DNA of 64,000 nt from Ichthyophis bannanicus (GCA_033557465.1 CM066036.1:585549574-585613573), one strand, 5' to 3'; shown: positions 1-10,319, numbered from the stretch's first letter. Numbers and translations: made by a program. Notes: generated from the letters alone by a model not told the origin.

Positions 1-384
1 TGTAAGATATGAGGAAAGCAAAGAGTAAGAACTACAATAGAAAAACAAAATAATAAACAGATACAAAATCAAAAATGTGATAACATTATTATAAATAAAA
101 GCTTGGTAACAATACACAGCTGTAAGGAGAGCATAGGACTCCTGGGATTTCCATGGGCGGAAAGGTCCAGTGCTGGCTATTTGGAGAGCAGGTCTGGCTC
201 TGAAGTACCACATATATGCTCAGGGGGACTGCGAGGCACATTTGGCAGGGTCGGTTGGTTTAACCAGTTGGAGTGCTCCCAGTTGAGGAGACCAGAGTAA
301 ATCCTCTCATAGTTTTATATCTGATTTTCATTTGCATGGGGTATCCTATGGTTGCTCTCCTTTTCTGGAGAGTAGAATTGCCCT
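1..384. other. Unassigned sequence left of the old DIRS element
   Basis: This stretch is A/T-rich at first and mixed later. It has only a 65-codon open frame with no recognisable motif. It lies outside the left inverted repeat of the old DIRS element and may be its insertion target or another decayed repeat. I see no gene. Confidence 0.4.
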
Positions 385-530
385 ATTCCTTATCATCTTG
401 TTAGACCAGTCCAGACAAGTGGGTTATGCTCCCTTTCCAGCAGATAAAGGCAGACTTGAGCATCTTTCAAAGATTTCATTAAGATGTATAAGCACTGGTG
501 CAGCACTGAGAAAAGCCAATAAAAGTCTGT
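385..530 (+). repeat. Left inverted terminal repeat of the old DIRS element
   Basis: The block contains a GACCAGTCCAG-type core, then GGGTTATGC, then GAGCATCTTTC and GTGCAGCACTGAGA. The same four blocks occur in the same order on the minus strand at about 14440-14600. Outer boundaries are approximate because the two copies have diverged by substitutions and small indels. Confidence 0.75.
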
Positions 531-539
531 CTCCAGCAA

Positions 540-2660
540 GTGGCAAGGTGTGTGAGAACTGGTGCAGCAGTGTGTATAGCCCTGGCTCTCCTGGCCCACA
601 CCATGGTGCAGAGGCATAGGACTAAGCCCTTTAAGAGATGCTACGCCCTTGACAACTTAAGCTGACAGCTGCTCAGGATGCAGCGCTGTTTACTACAGGT
701 TACTAGCGCCTGCTTAGCCAAGAAAGGACAGTCCAAGCACTGAGGGGGGCTGGTAAGTTGGGCCCAGGCTCCCTTTCCTCCTGTTGTCCCTTAGATCTTT
801 AAGATCTTGTTTTTTCCTAAATTAAAAGCCTTCTGGCTGTTTCTGTTATTTTTGCCCATAGATTAATATTGGACTACATTGGCTGCTTTGCTGCAGTAAA
901 GCGGCTTAAAAAAATAAAACAGCTCCAATCAGAACTAGTTAGATTGAAGGGCCTCCCCAGCCTATGTAAGCCTTCAGGGGAGCCAGATGAAGTTTTCCCA
1001 ACCAGCCTGATAGGCTCAGAGACACCTGGTCTGGGATACCTTTTTTTTGCCACAATTCAGTTCACTTAAAGCAGTTTTTCACAGCCTGCACAGTTTTGTT
1101 TTTTTGGAAGTCTTTTTTGGTCCATTTTCATAGGGGAGGGATTGCAGTCCTTTTTATTTCTGCCACGTAGAGCAGGACAAGCATGCCCAGTATGGTACAA
1201 ATGGTGTGGGAGCCATGGTGGGCTTCTTTGCCTCTAGTGCGATAAGGATGTAAGGCTCAGGATATTTCAGCATCACCCCTCCAGGAGCCCAGGACCCAAT
1301 GCTGGTGCTGGGGCATCCATTTTGTCCCATTCTACACCTGCATCGACTATGGGGCAGTTATTGCTCATTTAAGATGCTCAGGGTGCCTTGCAGAGGGTTG
1401 AGGAGGCCCTAGTCTCCAGCCAGTAAGGATGCTCAGGGTGCATCTCAGAGGGTTGAGAAGGCCCTAGTCTCCAGTTAGTGAAGTCCAGTGGTCTCTTCGG
1501 GGCCACAGGAGAGCCTCCTGTCTAGTGGAGACCCTCTTGCCTGTTAGAGACAAGCAGCTGCTCAGCTGTCTTCAGTCTTGTTTAGCTGCTTAGTAACATC
1601 CTTCACAAGGATCCAGGGCCCCAATCTCCCCTTTGGGAGAATTTAGGTCATCAGGTGGCATTGCCATGGCAATTTCGGGGACTAAATGCCTTGTCTTGCC
1701 CATTCACCTGGTGCTCCTCTGGGAGCCTTGTCTTATCCCCTGTGGGGATGGACTAGCTAGAAGAAGATCCCCTCATGTCTAGAGGGCACTCTAAAAAGGA
1801 AGTTCCAGTATTGGAGAGCAAGGAGCCATCAGTGGTCTATATTTTCCACTGGGAGGATCTCTCGGTGTTGATCCAGGTCATTACATCAGTGATGGGGCTT
1901 GAAGGGGCAACAGTTGACCCACAGTGGAAACCCCATTCTGGAGGACATTAGATGTTCAGAGCAAGTTGAAACAACTCTTTTGAGTTCCTTGGTTGCATGA
2001 CATGGTTATGGCAGTAACAAAGCAAGCAATGATTCCTATCAGAGGTGATGCGGCGATGAAGAAGGTTCATGAAAGGAGGATAGAGATCCTCCTAAAGAAT
2101 GCCTTGGGCTTCCAAATATCCCTCTGTGTGGGCCTCATGACCAGAGCACCTCTGTTCTAGGTTCAATAGCTGCCAAATAGCCCTGAAATGGCCATACTAT
2201 AATCAGACACCATAGTTGTGATGCATGCGCTATATTATCTGATCAGATAGACCTCCAGAACTATGGTGGTTGTAGTGGTGGCTAGACAGTGGCTTTGGCT
2301 ACACTATAGGTCCATGGATGTAGCCTCCTAGGTTTCAGCTAGCTCCCTTTCAGGGTCAGCTGTTGTTCCGAGAGGGTCTAGAGATATTGGTAAATAACCT
2401 GGGCAAGGTCCGCTCACAGAGGTTTCTGGAAGAAAGCATCAGGTGTCCACTTACTGTCTTAAAGAATTTTTCGGGCAGCCTGGAAATGCCTAAGGGTATC
2501 CAAAGGCTCCACTTTCACCCATTCCCCCTATGGATCTCAATCTTGGAAAAGCCAGCCCTTTCAGGGTTTCCAGGGATCTCATGATTCTTCAGCCACTTCC
2601 AGAGCTAGCAAATCCTCACAATGAAATCCAACAGGTCCTTTCCAAGTGACAGCCGGTAAG
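540..2660 (+). other. Probable decayed gag region of the old DIRS element
   Basis: This 2.1 kb lies between the left terminal repeat and the RT of the old DIRS, where gag belongs in this family. No frame stays open for more than about 70 codons and I cannot align a Cys/His cluster by eye. A short tandem similarity occurs at about 1370-1490, where GATGCTCAGGGTGC is followed by GAGGGTTGAG and AAGGCCCTAGTCTCCAG in two nearby copies. The gag assignment rests on position only. Confidence 0.4.
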
Positions 2661-2668
2661 AGGGTGGC

Positions 2669-3590
2669 TCTGGCACTTTCTCTCAGAATGGAACCAGATC
2701 ACTTCAGACAAAAGGGTTCTAGAAATAGTGGGTCAGGGGTATGCACTGGAGTTTGAAGAGCCTCTAGGAGACGCCTTTGTGGAATCTCCCTGCAGCCCAG
2801 AGCACCAGTCACAGACACGTCACAACTACTGCAGTCAAAGGCTATCGTTTACTTCATGCTGCTGAAGAAAGGAGGCTCCTTTCGGCCCATTATCACTCTG
2901 AAGGCGGTCAATGCCAAGCTAAAGGTTCCCAATTTTCAAATGGAAACCATTCTCTCAATCACTGCGTCAGTTCATCAAGGGGAGTTCTTTAACCCCCTTG
3001 AAACTTGCTGAGGCCTACTTTTACGTCTCCATTAGAGACCAGCATAAGCAGTTTCTCCACTTCTGCATCCTGGGTCAACATTTCTATTCAGGGCTCAACC
3101 CTTTGTCTTAGCCAGAGCTCCTCACACTTTCGTGAACGTGATGGTGGTAGTGGCGATGTTCATGAGCAAGAAGAGGATCTGCGTTATCCTTATCTGAATG
3201 ACTGGCTGATTCAGTCGGATACTTTGGAGAAGTTGAACAGACATGGCCCTGGCATTTCAAGGGTTGGAATGTTTAGGGCTGTTAATAAGTTACCCCAAGA
3301 GCAACCTCAATCACTCTCAGGAGTTGGGAGTATTTGGGGGTGCATTTCAACAATCTTGAGGGGATGTGGTGCTTCAGATAACTAATGCCAACATGAAGAG
3401 TGGGGGGCTCGCTGCCTAGGTCAGATGATGCAGGGGGATGGATCCCTGCAGGAGATCTCCTAGCCTTCAATCAGCTGGAGGCCAGGACAATCGATCTGCC
3501 CTTAGAGAAGTTTCAGTCTTTGCTGACAGGCAAGATAGGCCAGGTCTTTTCAGACAATGCCATGGCAGTGGAATATGTCAACAAACAAGG
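2669..3590 (+). pseudogene. Decayed RT and start of RNase H, old DIRS element
   Basis: The reading around 2669-2770 contains the DIRS pre-RT signature W-N-Q-I-T-S-D-K-R-V-L-E-I-V..GYAL-F, matching the W..ITSD.WVL.IV..GY.L.F block of the younger copies. Further on, AYFYVSI and DQHKQFLHF match the AYTHILI and DHRKYLRF segments. The catalytic box near 3190 reads YLNDWLI where the active copies have YLDDWLI, so the first catalytic aspartate is lost. The RNase H core DNAMAVEYVNKQG near 3556-3590 aligns with DNQVAMFYVNKQGG. The reading crosses several frames and stops. The PLE insertion point is at the codons for NKQG. Confidence 0.8.
3580..3590 (+). repeat. PLE target-site duplication, left copy
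   Basis: AACAAACAAGG, which is part of the old DIRS RNase H sequence, is repeated exactly at 6892-6902 on the other side of the PLE. This fixes the PLE borders to the base. Confidence 0.85.
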
Positions 3591-3592
3591 CT

Positions 3593-4192
3593 CAATACTT
3601 AAAATCATCAATAGTCCCTCGGGGACTGCGAGTCATTAAACCTCCCAAACAATTCACTGATGATTCAGAGTTTCTGACCAAATGGGACGCTATTCTTACC
3701 AAATGTGGCACTGATCTCATTGCCTTACTACTTGAAAGATCTCTGGTAGAACAGGAACGTTTAACCTCTCAAGCGGCTGAGTTTAAATCGAAACTGTTGA
3801 CCACTTTAGAACCACTTAGTTTTCAAACCCAATGGACAGAAATTGACAAACAATTGGTTTCCTTTCGGGATCATGTTAAAAGCCTGAAGATCAACAAGTT
3901 TAAACGAGATAAAAGTGATTACGACAACAACTGTGTTTTTAAATGGCCATCCCATAATACTGGTCCTCGTAATAAGAAGGTTTCTTTTCTTGATGGCTCA
4001 GACACCACCTCCGATACTGATTCTACAGGGTCGGATTTGGCTCGCTCGGGCTCTAGTCGTTCCAGGCCACGATCGTATACTGGTGCTAATAGAGGTGGCT
4101 CATTTCGTGGTCGCCCCCCTCGGGGCTCCAGTCATCAGGATTTTCTAGAGGGTCCGGACACTCGCTCCAAAACCAAGAGTCGTCAGTCATAA
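3593..4192 (+). pseudogene. PLE ORF1 (N-terminal protein), 5'-truncated
   Basis: About 199 codons are open from the PLE border. The visible protein begins with SIVPRGLRVIKPPK and continues with a charged, helix-prone stretch of about 100 residues. It then has an acidic/serine block and ends in an Arg/Gly/Ser-rich tail (GANRGGSFRGRPPRG), which suggests RNA binding. From memory, the PRGLR start followed by a helical domain occurs upstream of the RT in PLEs of fish and amphibians. The start codon is missing because of the 5' truncation. The frame overlaps the RT frame by about 100 bp (the RT frame opens at 4093), with the RT frame at -1, so a frameshift fusion is possible. The exact role is unknown. 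Confidence 0.6.
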
Positions 4193-6378
4193 ATCTTTCA
4201 GGGGAAACTCTCACAGAGGCACAGCAATCTGTTTTAGAATTGGGATTATCTTATGTGCCGTCTTCTCGATATGATGGCTTTACAGCTAGAGTGGCACTTT
4301 ATCGGTTTTTCCATAAATTACGGGTGATCCATCACTTTTCCGGATTTGCTGATACCACTCAATCAGCTTTAGTAAAGAATCCTTCCCGTTGGTTACCATC
4401 GGGCCCCACTGAAGCAACGATTTCCACTTTTCAAAAGCTTGTTCTTGATGGTCTTTCTCATTTGGAATCTACACAATCTTTTTCATATAGTAATCTTTCC
4501 CGTGAGCAGTTTCAGGCTATCCAACAACTTTCGGACTCTCCTTTAGTAGTACGGAGGGCCGACAAGGGAGGAGCTACAGTCATCTTATCTCCACATCAAT
4601 ATGAGACCGAAATGCTCTCACACCTTAATAATCGCAAACATTATCTACCTATTTTGGACCCGACGGCGGATTTGTTGCATAAAGTGAGCACCTTAGTTTC
4701 TCAGGCCTTCTTGAACAACTGGCTAATGAAACGGGAAGCAGAATTTTTGATTAACCGTTTTCCCAAGACTCCTACCTTTTATCTAGTTCCCAAGGTTCAT
4801 AAGTCGCTACTCCATCCTCTAGGCCGCCCAATTGTGTCCTGTCGTGGCTCTCTCCTTGAGCCGCTTTCACAATTTTGCGATTTGTTCTTGCAACCTTTGG
4901 CGTGTACAGTAACATCCTATCTAAGAGATACGGGAGATTTTTTGATTCATCTGGCTTCCTGCACTGAGGCCTCTGTTTACACCCATTTGATCACCTTGGA
5001 CGTCCAGTCTCTTTATACGAATATCGATCAACGGGAGGTATTAACTGGATTGTCTTCTTGCTCTTTACCTTTACCTGAGCGGATTCCTCAACATTTCTTA
5101 CTGGAACTTTTGGATCTGGTATTAAACAATAATTATTTCATTTATCGACAACAATATTATCTCCAGGTTTATGGCATCGCGATGGGGGCCACAGTAGCGC
5201 CTTCTATAGCTACCCTTTACATGGGGTGGTTTGAGGAGCAATACATCTATCCCCATCCCCTGTTCAAGTTTATACCTTTTTGGCGACGCTTCCTGGATGA
5301 CATCTTTTTTCTTTGGACTGGCACGAAATTAGCATTGGATGAGTTTCTTCAAACCTTGAATTCATTTAAAACCAATATACAATTCACCGCACAGATTGAG
5401 ACTCAGAGCATTCAATTTCTTGACATCACTGTGACACTCACGGAACATGGTTTTGAGACATCCCTTTATCGTAAAAAGGTTCAACGGAATACTCTTCTGC
5501 GTTTCGACAGTTTTCATCCACCTTCCTTGAAACGAGGATTACCGTTTGGTCAATTTCTCCGCCTTCGAAGAAACTGTACTCATCTAGCGGATTTTAAGCA
5601 TCATGTTGCTGATTTGTTTTCTCGCCTAATAGCGAGGGGTTACCCTTCGTATTTAGTACATAGGGCTTATAAGCGAACATGTCACATTCATAGGGAATGG
5701 CTCTTGCAGGGTTCTTCTCCTTCTCATCCGTCTGATGATGTCACGGCAGTATTCCCCTATATGAGGGGTTCCTCTAAGATAGTAGCAATTTTACACCAAT
5801 ACTGGCCTATTTTAGGGCTGCATCCCTGTTTTCGTAAACGCCTACGGATAGCATACTCAAGGCAGTCCAATTTGCGGGATATGATAGTACACACGACGGC
5901 GGTTCAGGATCGTCCGCAGTCGTCTCATGAAAACGCGGGACATTTCCCTTGTGGCAATTGTGTTTTTTGCCCTCATACCATTTCGGGTCCATCTTGGCAG
6001 GATGCCCATACTCATTTAGTATACCATGCTCGATGGCACACTTGCTGTACCACATCTTTTGTGGTTTATCTTATTATTTGCCCATGTGGTTTATATTATA
6101 TTGGACGCACTTCTCGACCTTTTAAAGTTCGTTTGAGTGAGCATGCATCAAGATTGCGTACGAAGACACTATCAGCACCAATAGTAGAGTATTGTATTAC
6201 TAATTCCCACACTTTTGATTCACTCACCTGGAGGATTTTGGATTTCATACCTCAGAATCCATGTGGAGGCAATCGTTTACAAACTTTACAATATCGAGAG
6301 CAACGAAGGATTTTCCGACTGAACTCTGTTTCACCTCATGGTCTCAACTTACAACAGGACTGGTATACTATCATTTAA
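4183..6378 (+). CDS. PLE ORF2: reverse transcriptase with C-terminal GIY-YIG endonuclease
   Basis: This is an uninterrupted frame of about 730 codons. RT blocks appear in order: RRADKGGATVIL, FYLVPKVHK with GRPIVSCRGS, motif A LDVQSLYTNI (aspartate codon at 4999), motif B GIAMGATVAPSIA, and motif C RRFLDDIFF (aspartates at 5296 and 5299). After a linker come a Cys-rich CGNCVFCPH segment near 5950-5980 and the GIY-YIG nuclease, seen as VVYLIICPCGLYYIGR near 6061-6108. Both catalytic regions look complete. The likely N-terminus reads VINLSGETLTEAQQ just upstream of a TTG at 4240, and the frame is open from 4093. No ATG is obvious there, so ORF2 is probably made by fusion to ORF1. The product would nick target DNA and prime reverse transcription. 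Confidence 0.92.
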   Translation, partial: SVINLSGETLTEAQQSVLELGLSYVPSSRYDGFTARVALYRFFHKLRVIHHFSGFADTTQSALVKNPSRWLPSGPTEATISTFQKLVLDGLSHLESTQSFSYSNLSREQFQAIQQLSDSPLVVRRADKGGATVILSPHQYETEMLSHLNNRKHYLPILDPTADLLHKVSTLVSQAFLNNWLMKREAEFLINRFPKTPTFYLVPKVHKSLLHPLGRPIVSCRGSLLEPLSQFCDLFLQPLACTVTSYLRDTGDFLIHLASCTEASVYTHLITLDVQSLYTNIDQREVLTGLSSCSLPLPERIPQHFLLELLDLVLNNNYFIYRQQYYLQVYGIAMGATVAPSIATLYMGWFEEQYIYPHPLFKFIPFWRRFLDDIFFLWTGTKLALDEFLQTLNSFKTNIQFTAQIETQSIQFLDITVTLTEHGFETSLYRKKVQRNTLLRFDSFHPPSLKRGLPFGQFLRLRRNCTHLADFKHHVADLFSRLIARGYPSYLVHRAYKRTCHIHREWLLQGSSPSHPSDDVTAVFPYMRGSSKIVAILHQYWPILGLHPCFRKRLRIAYSRQSNLRDMIVHTTAVQDRPQSSHENAGHFPCGNCVFCPHTISGPSWQDAHTHLVYHARWHTCCTTSFVVYLIICPCGLYYIGRTSRPFKVRLSEHASRLRTKTLSAPIVEYCITNSHTFDSLTWRILDFIPQNPCGGNRLQTLQYREQRRIFRLNSVSPHGLNLQQDWYTII

Positions 6379-6891
6379 TTTAATTCTAATTTGATAGCCA
6401 TTTTCAGACTTAGGGATTGGTCTTTGTACAGTGACCTCTCCCCTTCTGGTTCTGATTGGCTTTTGGTTTGACGTTCCTCACGGCTTGAGGCTGAGCAGTC
6501 GGATTCACGTTGCTACCGCCATGATATAAACCGGCTTTTATGAAGCATTGTCACATCACATAAGTTCATCGAGCAATGTCTTTGACCTGAAGCAGGGGTA
6601 CACACTGTTTTTACCCCGAAACGTGCCACGTCGTATCTGCTACATTGCTGACTGGATAAAGATGGACTGCTAATACTTTCAGTTAAGTGTTCACTGATTT
6701 TTAAATGAAATACTTGAAATACTTTATTAAAATGGAAACTGCCACGGCGGTATGAGGATGTCTTCCTCTTTACTGGGTTGGCTATACCAACAAAAATAAT
6801 TTTTGCTTTATTCACCGGTGTTTTTGTTTTTCCGGGTTGTGTTTTTGTTCTTATAGATATACCGGGAACAGGGTATTTATGTGTTGAGTGG
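6379..6891 (+). other. PLE 3' untranslated region
   Basis: About 0.5 kb follows the ORF2 stop and ends exactly at the TSD. It has no coding frame. It contains the hammerhead-like fold at 6573-6648 and, after it, an A/T-rich section. Confidence 0.75.
6573..6648 (+). ncRNA. Hammerhead-ribozyme-like motif in the PLE 3' UTR
   Basis: The order of elements is that of a type I hammerhead. A distal stem I pairs GCAATGT (6573-6579) with ACATTGC (6642-6648). The core CTGAAGCA starts at 6587. Stem II pairs GGGGTA (6595-6600) with TACCCC (6612-6617). GAAA follows at 6618-6621, then stem III pairs ACG (6621-6623) with CGT (6629-6631) around a 5-nt loop. The cleavage base would be C6632. The core differs from the CTGANGA consensus at the last A, which is C here, so activity may be reduced or lost. 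Hammerheads in PLEs are established knowledge. The fold is my reading by eye. Confidence 0.65.
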
Positions 6892-6902
6892 AACAAACAA
6901 GG
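6892..6902 (+). repeat. PLE target-site duplication, right copy
   Basis: This is an exact 11-bp copy of 3580-3590. It is followed by only 7 bp of old DIRS sequence (6903-6909) before DIRS copy A begins. Confidence 0.85.
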
Positions 6903-6909
6903 AGAGACA

Positions 6910-7265
6910 GAGTAGTTACTCATCTGTAACAGGTGTTCTCCAGGAGCAGCAGGAATCAGTCCTCACATATGGGTGATGTCAGCGCCGACGGAGCCCTCTT
7001 GTGGAGCATTTCCCCAGCTTTCAAAGAAAACTTTTGGAATGCAGCGCGCATGCGGGTCCCCTTCACCCCCCAAAGGTGCCATCATGCTCAGTCTGATGAC
7101 ATAGCTAAAAGACAGCAAAAAATCAAAATGAAGTATATGACTGTAAGTCCAGGGGAGGAGGGAGGGTCGTGATGATTGATTCCTGCTGCTCCTGGAGAAC
7201 ACCTGTTACAGATGAGTAACTACTTTCTCCAGGACCAAGCAGGAAATCAGTCCTACCATATGGGA
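6910..7265 (-). repeat. DIRS A 3' terminal repeat and internal complementary region
   Basis: The terminal repeat begins at 6910 and includes TCACATATGGGTGATGTC and TTTCCCCAGCTTTC. The second half, about 7169-7265, carries the reverse complement of the outer end (CCTGGAGAACACCTGTTACAG), followed by CTCCAGGACCAAGCAGG, which is the start of the 5' end. This is the complement of the joined circle ends expected of a DIRS element. CTC just before TTTCTCC is missing here compared with the other copies. Confidence 0.82.
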
Positions 7266-7403
7266 CTCCCCAGCTCTAGGCTATCGGGAACCCTAAGCTG
7301 AAAAATGGCTCCCTCTCAGGAGCCGTAGCATTTGTGAGAAGAATATCCACTGAGAACGCCCCCGTACGGTAGCACAACACAAGGGCCGGTGGGTAGGAGT
7401 TGC

Positions 7404-8870
7404 CTAAACTTCAAAGAGATTAGAGAGTACCGCCTGTCCGAAAGCACTGTCACTTTGGGACTCTCTCTCGAGGCAGTACTGGGCTGCAAAAGTCTGGGTT
7501 GAAGACCAAGTAGCGGCCCGGCAGATGTCTGCCAACGGAACAGAGCGGAGATGAGCTATTGATGCGACTTTCGCCCTGACACAGTGGGCCGTGACTCGAC
7601 CCTGCAAGGGGAGGTCGGCTGCCCTGTAAACCCAGGCGATACAATCTACTACCCAAGTGGCCAACGTACGCTTAGAGACAGGTAACCCTAGTTTATTAGG
7701 GTCAAAGGAGACGAAGAGCTAAGTGGCCCTTCGATGCTCCTTCGTACGTTCTATGTAAAAAAACAACGCCCTCTTACAGTCCAGGGTATGCAAGACTGTT
7801 TCAGCCCGGCTAGTAAGCGGCCTGGGAAAGAAGGTTGGAAGAACCACCTCCTGGTTGAGGTGGAAAGAGAAGACCACTTTCGGAAGGAACTTCGGGTGGG
7901 TCCGTAGGACCACCCTGTTCCTATAGAACCATGTGTACGGTCTATCAGAAACCAGCGCTTGTAGTTCACTCAAATGTCTGGCCGAGGTAAGAGCTACCAG
8001 GAAGAGCGCTTTCCAAGAGAGGAAGCGCAAATGGCAAGTAACCATCGGCTCAAACGGTGGGCGAGTAAGTTTCTGCAAGACCACGTTCAAATCCCACTCA
8101 GTCGCCAGTGGACGAACTGGAGGCTTCAGAAGAAGCAGTCCTCTGAAGAAGTGAGACACCAAGTAGTGAACCGACAGAGACTGTCCCTCCACCGGTGAGT
8201 GGTGCGCTGATAGAGCACTGAGGTGGACCCGAACAGAGTTAGACTTAAGGACTAGGTCTGACAGGTGAAGTAGATACTGCAGTACTACTGGCACAAGGCA
8301 GGAAAAGGATCTTCATTGCGCTGAGCACACCATATTGTGAACCTACGCCACAAGAGGGCATAGGACTTTCTGGTGGACTGCCTCCAAAAGGCCAAAACCA
8401 CCTCTTCAACCTCCTTAGGTAGAAGCAAGGGAGCTAGCACTATCCTTTCAGGAGCCAGGCCATCAGATTGAGGGACCTGAGATTGGGGTACAGAAGGGAA
8501 CCCTGATCTTGAGACAGGAGATCATGTTGCAACCCCAGACGGAAAGGAGTTTCCACCGCCAACTGTAGCAGAAGTGGAAACCACGGTTGCCTCGGCCATC
8601 TAGGGGCTACCAGAATCACTGAGGCCTTGTCCCGGAGAATCTTGAACAGAGTTCGGGCCACCAGGGGCGTGGGAGGAAACGCATACAGGAGGCCCATAGA
8701 CCAAGAGATCAGAAAAGCCTCTGCTGCCATTCTCAGGGGATGCGGCTGTCTGGAGAAAAACCTGGGCAGCTGACGGTTCAGTGGACTTGCAAAGAGATCG
8801 ATAGATGGAAGTCCCCATCGTAGAAAGATCTGCTGGACCACCAATAGATTCATCTGCCATTCGTGGGGCT
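7404..8870 (-). pseudogene. DIRS A tyrosine recombinase
   Basis: The recombinase joins circular element DNA to the target without a duplication. Visible family features are the N-terminal S-A-L-S-A-H-H block, the first catalytic arginine region LTSARHLSELQAL, and then AHCVRAKVAS, where the usual HRVR is HCVR. ADICRAATWSS and a C-terminal FAAQYCLE carry the likely nucleophile tyrosine. A nonsense codon lies at 7719-7721, a loss of one T near 8294 shifts the frame, and the N-terminal part (to about 8870) is in the frame that overlaps RT/RNase H. The protein would not be made intact. Confidence 0.8.
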
Positions 8871-10300
8871 GGAGAATCCTGCTTAGCTTGTCTGCTAAGA
8901 AGTTCTCCTGACCAGGTAGATAAACTGCTTTGAGAAACATGCCTTCTTTGACTGCAAAGGAGCAAAGGGCCTGAGCCTCCTGACATAGGAGCCTGCACCC
9001 CGTGCCCCCTTGCTTGTTCACATAGAACATTGCTACCTGATTGTCTGAACTAAGACAGATTGGTGAGAGAGGGCATGAGAAAAACTCTGTAGAGCCAAAC
9101 GGATTACTCGAAGCAACAAAAGATTAATCTGCTGTGTGGCCTCTCGAAGAGACCAGAGGCCTTGAGTGCACGTGCCCTGGCAATATGCACCCCAGCCCTT
9201 TAAGGAAGCATCAGTCGTCAGCAACCTTGTGTGTGCTGGGGCCTGAAAAGGTACCCCCCTGGGAAGGTTTGGGAGATGTAGCCACCACTGCAAGGAGTCC
9301 AAAAGTGGTTTAGACACCTTTACTCTGTCTCAGAGGTCGCCTGTGGCCTGCGCCCACTCAGTTCTGGGGCACCACTGAGCAGCCTGCATGTGTAGACGGG
9401 CATTCGGAGTCACATGTACCGTGAATGCCATGTGTTCGATGTAAACCGTCCTGATGTCAAATAGTGCGGTATATAAGAAATGTAAATAAATAAATAAATG
9501 TGGCCCAGGAGCCGCAGGAAGTGCCTGGCAGAGACCTGAGAATTTCTGTGGAACTGGTTGGCCAAGTCCATCAGTCTGTGGGCCCTGTCCTCGGGCAAGT
9601 AAGCTCTTGCCTGCAGGGTGTCTAATCTTGCACCTATAAACTCTAGGTTCTGTGAGGGGAGCAAAGTGGACTTTGCGTAGTTTATGACAAAGTCCAGATG
9701 CTCAAGAAGAGAGACAGTGCAAAGAGTGGCTTGTTGGGCCTCCTGGAGAGACTGGCCCTTGATGAGCCAGTCATCCAGGTATGAGAAGACAAAAATTCCC
9801 TGATTCCTGAGATAGGCTGCCACCACCGCCAGGCATTTGGTGAAAACCCTGGAGACGGAAGTTAGGCCAAAGGGAAGTACTCTGTACTGAAAATGGTTTC
9901 CTCCCACCACAAAGCTGAGATATTGTTGGTGGTCTCGGTGAATGAGGATCTGAGTATAAGCATCCTTTAGGTCTAAGAAGCATAGCCGGTCTCCCTGCAG
10001 GAGGTAGGGCAGCAGTAACTTCTTTAGGCTTCGTAAGTCTAGAATAGGATGGAGGCCTCCTGTCCTTTTTGGTACCAGGCAGTACCTGGAGTAGAAGCCT
10101 TGCCCTTCCAGGTGGTGAGGCACCGGTTCCGCCACTTGTTCTTTTAGAAGACTTGCCAGCTCCTGAAGGAGGAGGTTTCTGTGCAGAGGGAGTCTTGCAG
10201 GCTCCCCTGGAAAGTAGGAGGGGGTAGCTGGTGGAAGTGGAGCATGTAGCCCTTTTGGACTATGCTGAGTACCCAGGTATCCCCTGTGATGGCTGGCCAC
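8440..10300 (-). pseudogene. DIRS A reverse transcriptase, RNase H and methyltransferase-like block
   Basis: From the 10300 side the reading gives the RT palm with AYTQILIH, LPFGLTS, YLDDWLIKG (catalytic box), then NFAKSTLLPSQNLEFIGARLD. RNase H shows TTDASLKGWGAYC, NLLLLRVIRLAL and FYVNKQGGTG. The next block, WGLPSIDLFASP to APRWPRQPWF, is the region described as methyltransferase-like in DIRS elements. The frame is broken by a 68-bp insertion (9435-9502) and again near 9031 between the two RNase H halves. In NLLLLRV the usual RNase H glutamate (NLLELRA) is replaced by leucine. Confidence 0.85.
9435..9502 (+). mobile_element. 68-bp LINE/SINE 3'-tail insertion in DIRS A
   Basis: Copies C, F and G run straight through this position, but A has 63 bp plus a duplicated ATGTG (9430-9434 and 9498-9502). 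The insert contains GTAAACCG, GCGGTATATAAGA and ends in (AAAT)n, the kind of tail seen on L2-like LINEs and SINEs that use them. A related, longer tail sits in the CR1 fragment at 19082-19287. The insertion shifts the RT/RNase H frame. Confidence 0.75.
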
Positions 10301-10319
10301 CTGTAGGCGTACAGGATCA

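Larger units (their letters stand above)
3591..6891 (+). mobile_element. Penelope-like element with GIY-YIG endonuclease, 11-bp TSD
   Basis: PLEs are retroelements whose RT is related to telomerase and, in this branch, fused to a GIY-YIG endonuclease. The element is flanked by an 11-bp direct repeat, AACAAACAAGG, at 3580-3590 and 6892-6902. Removing it restores the NKQG RNase H codons of the host DIRS element. It holds an ORF1 remnant (to 4192), an uninterrupted RT-GIY-YIG frame (to 6378) and a 0.5-kb 3' UTR with a hammerhead-like fold. It is 5'-truncated inside ORF1, so the 5' repeat and any 5' ribozyme are absent. Its ORF2 has no stop or frameshift, so it is much younger than its host. Confidence 0.9.
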
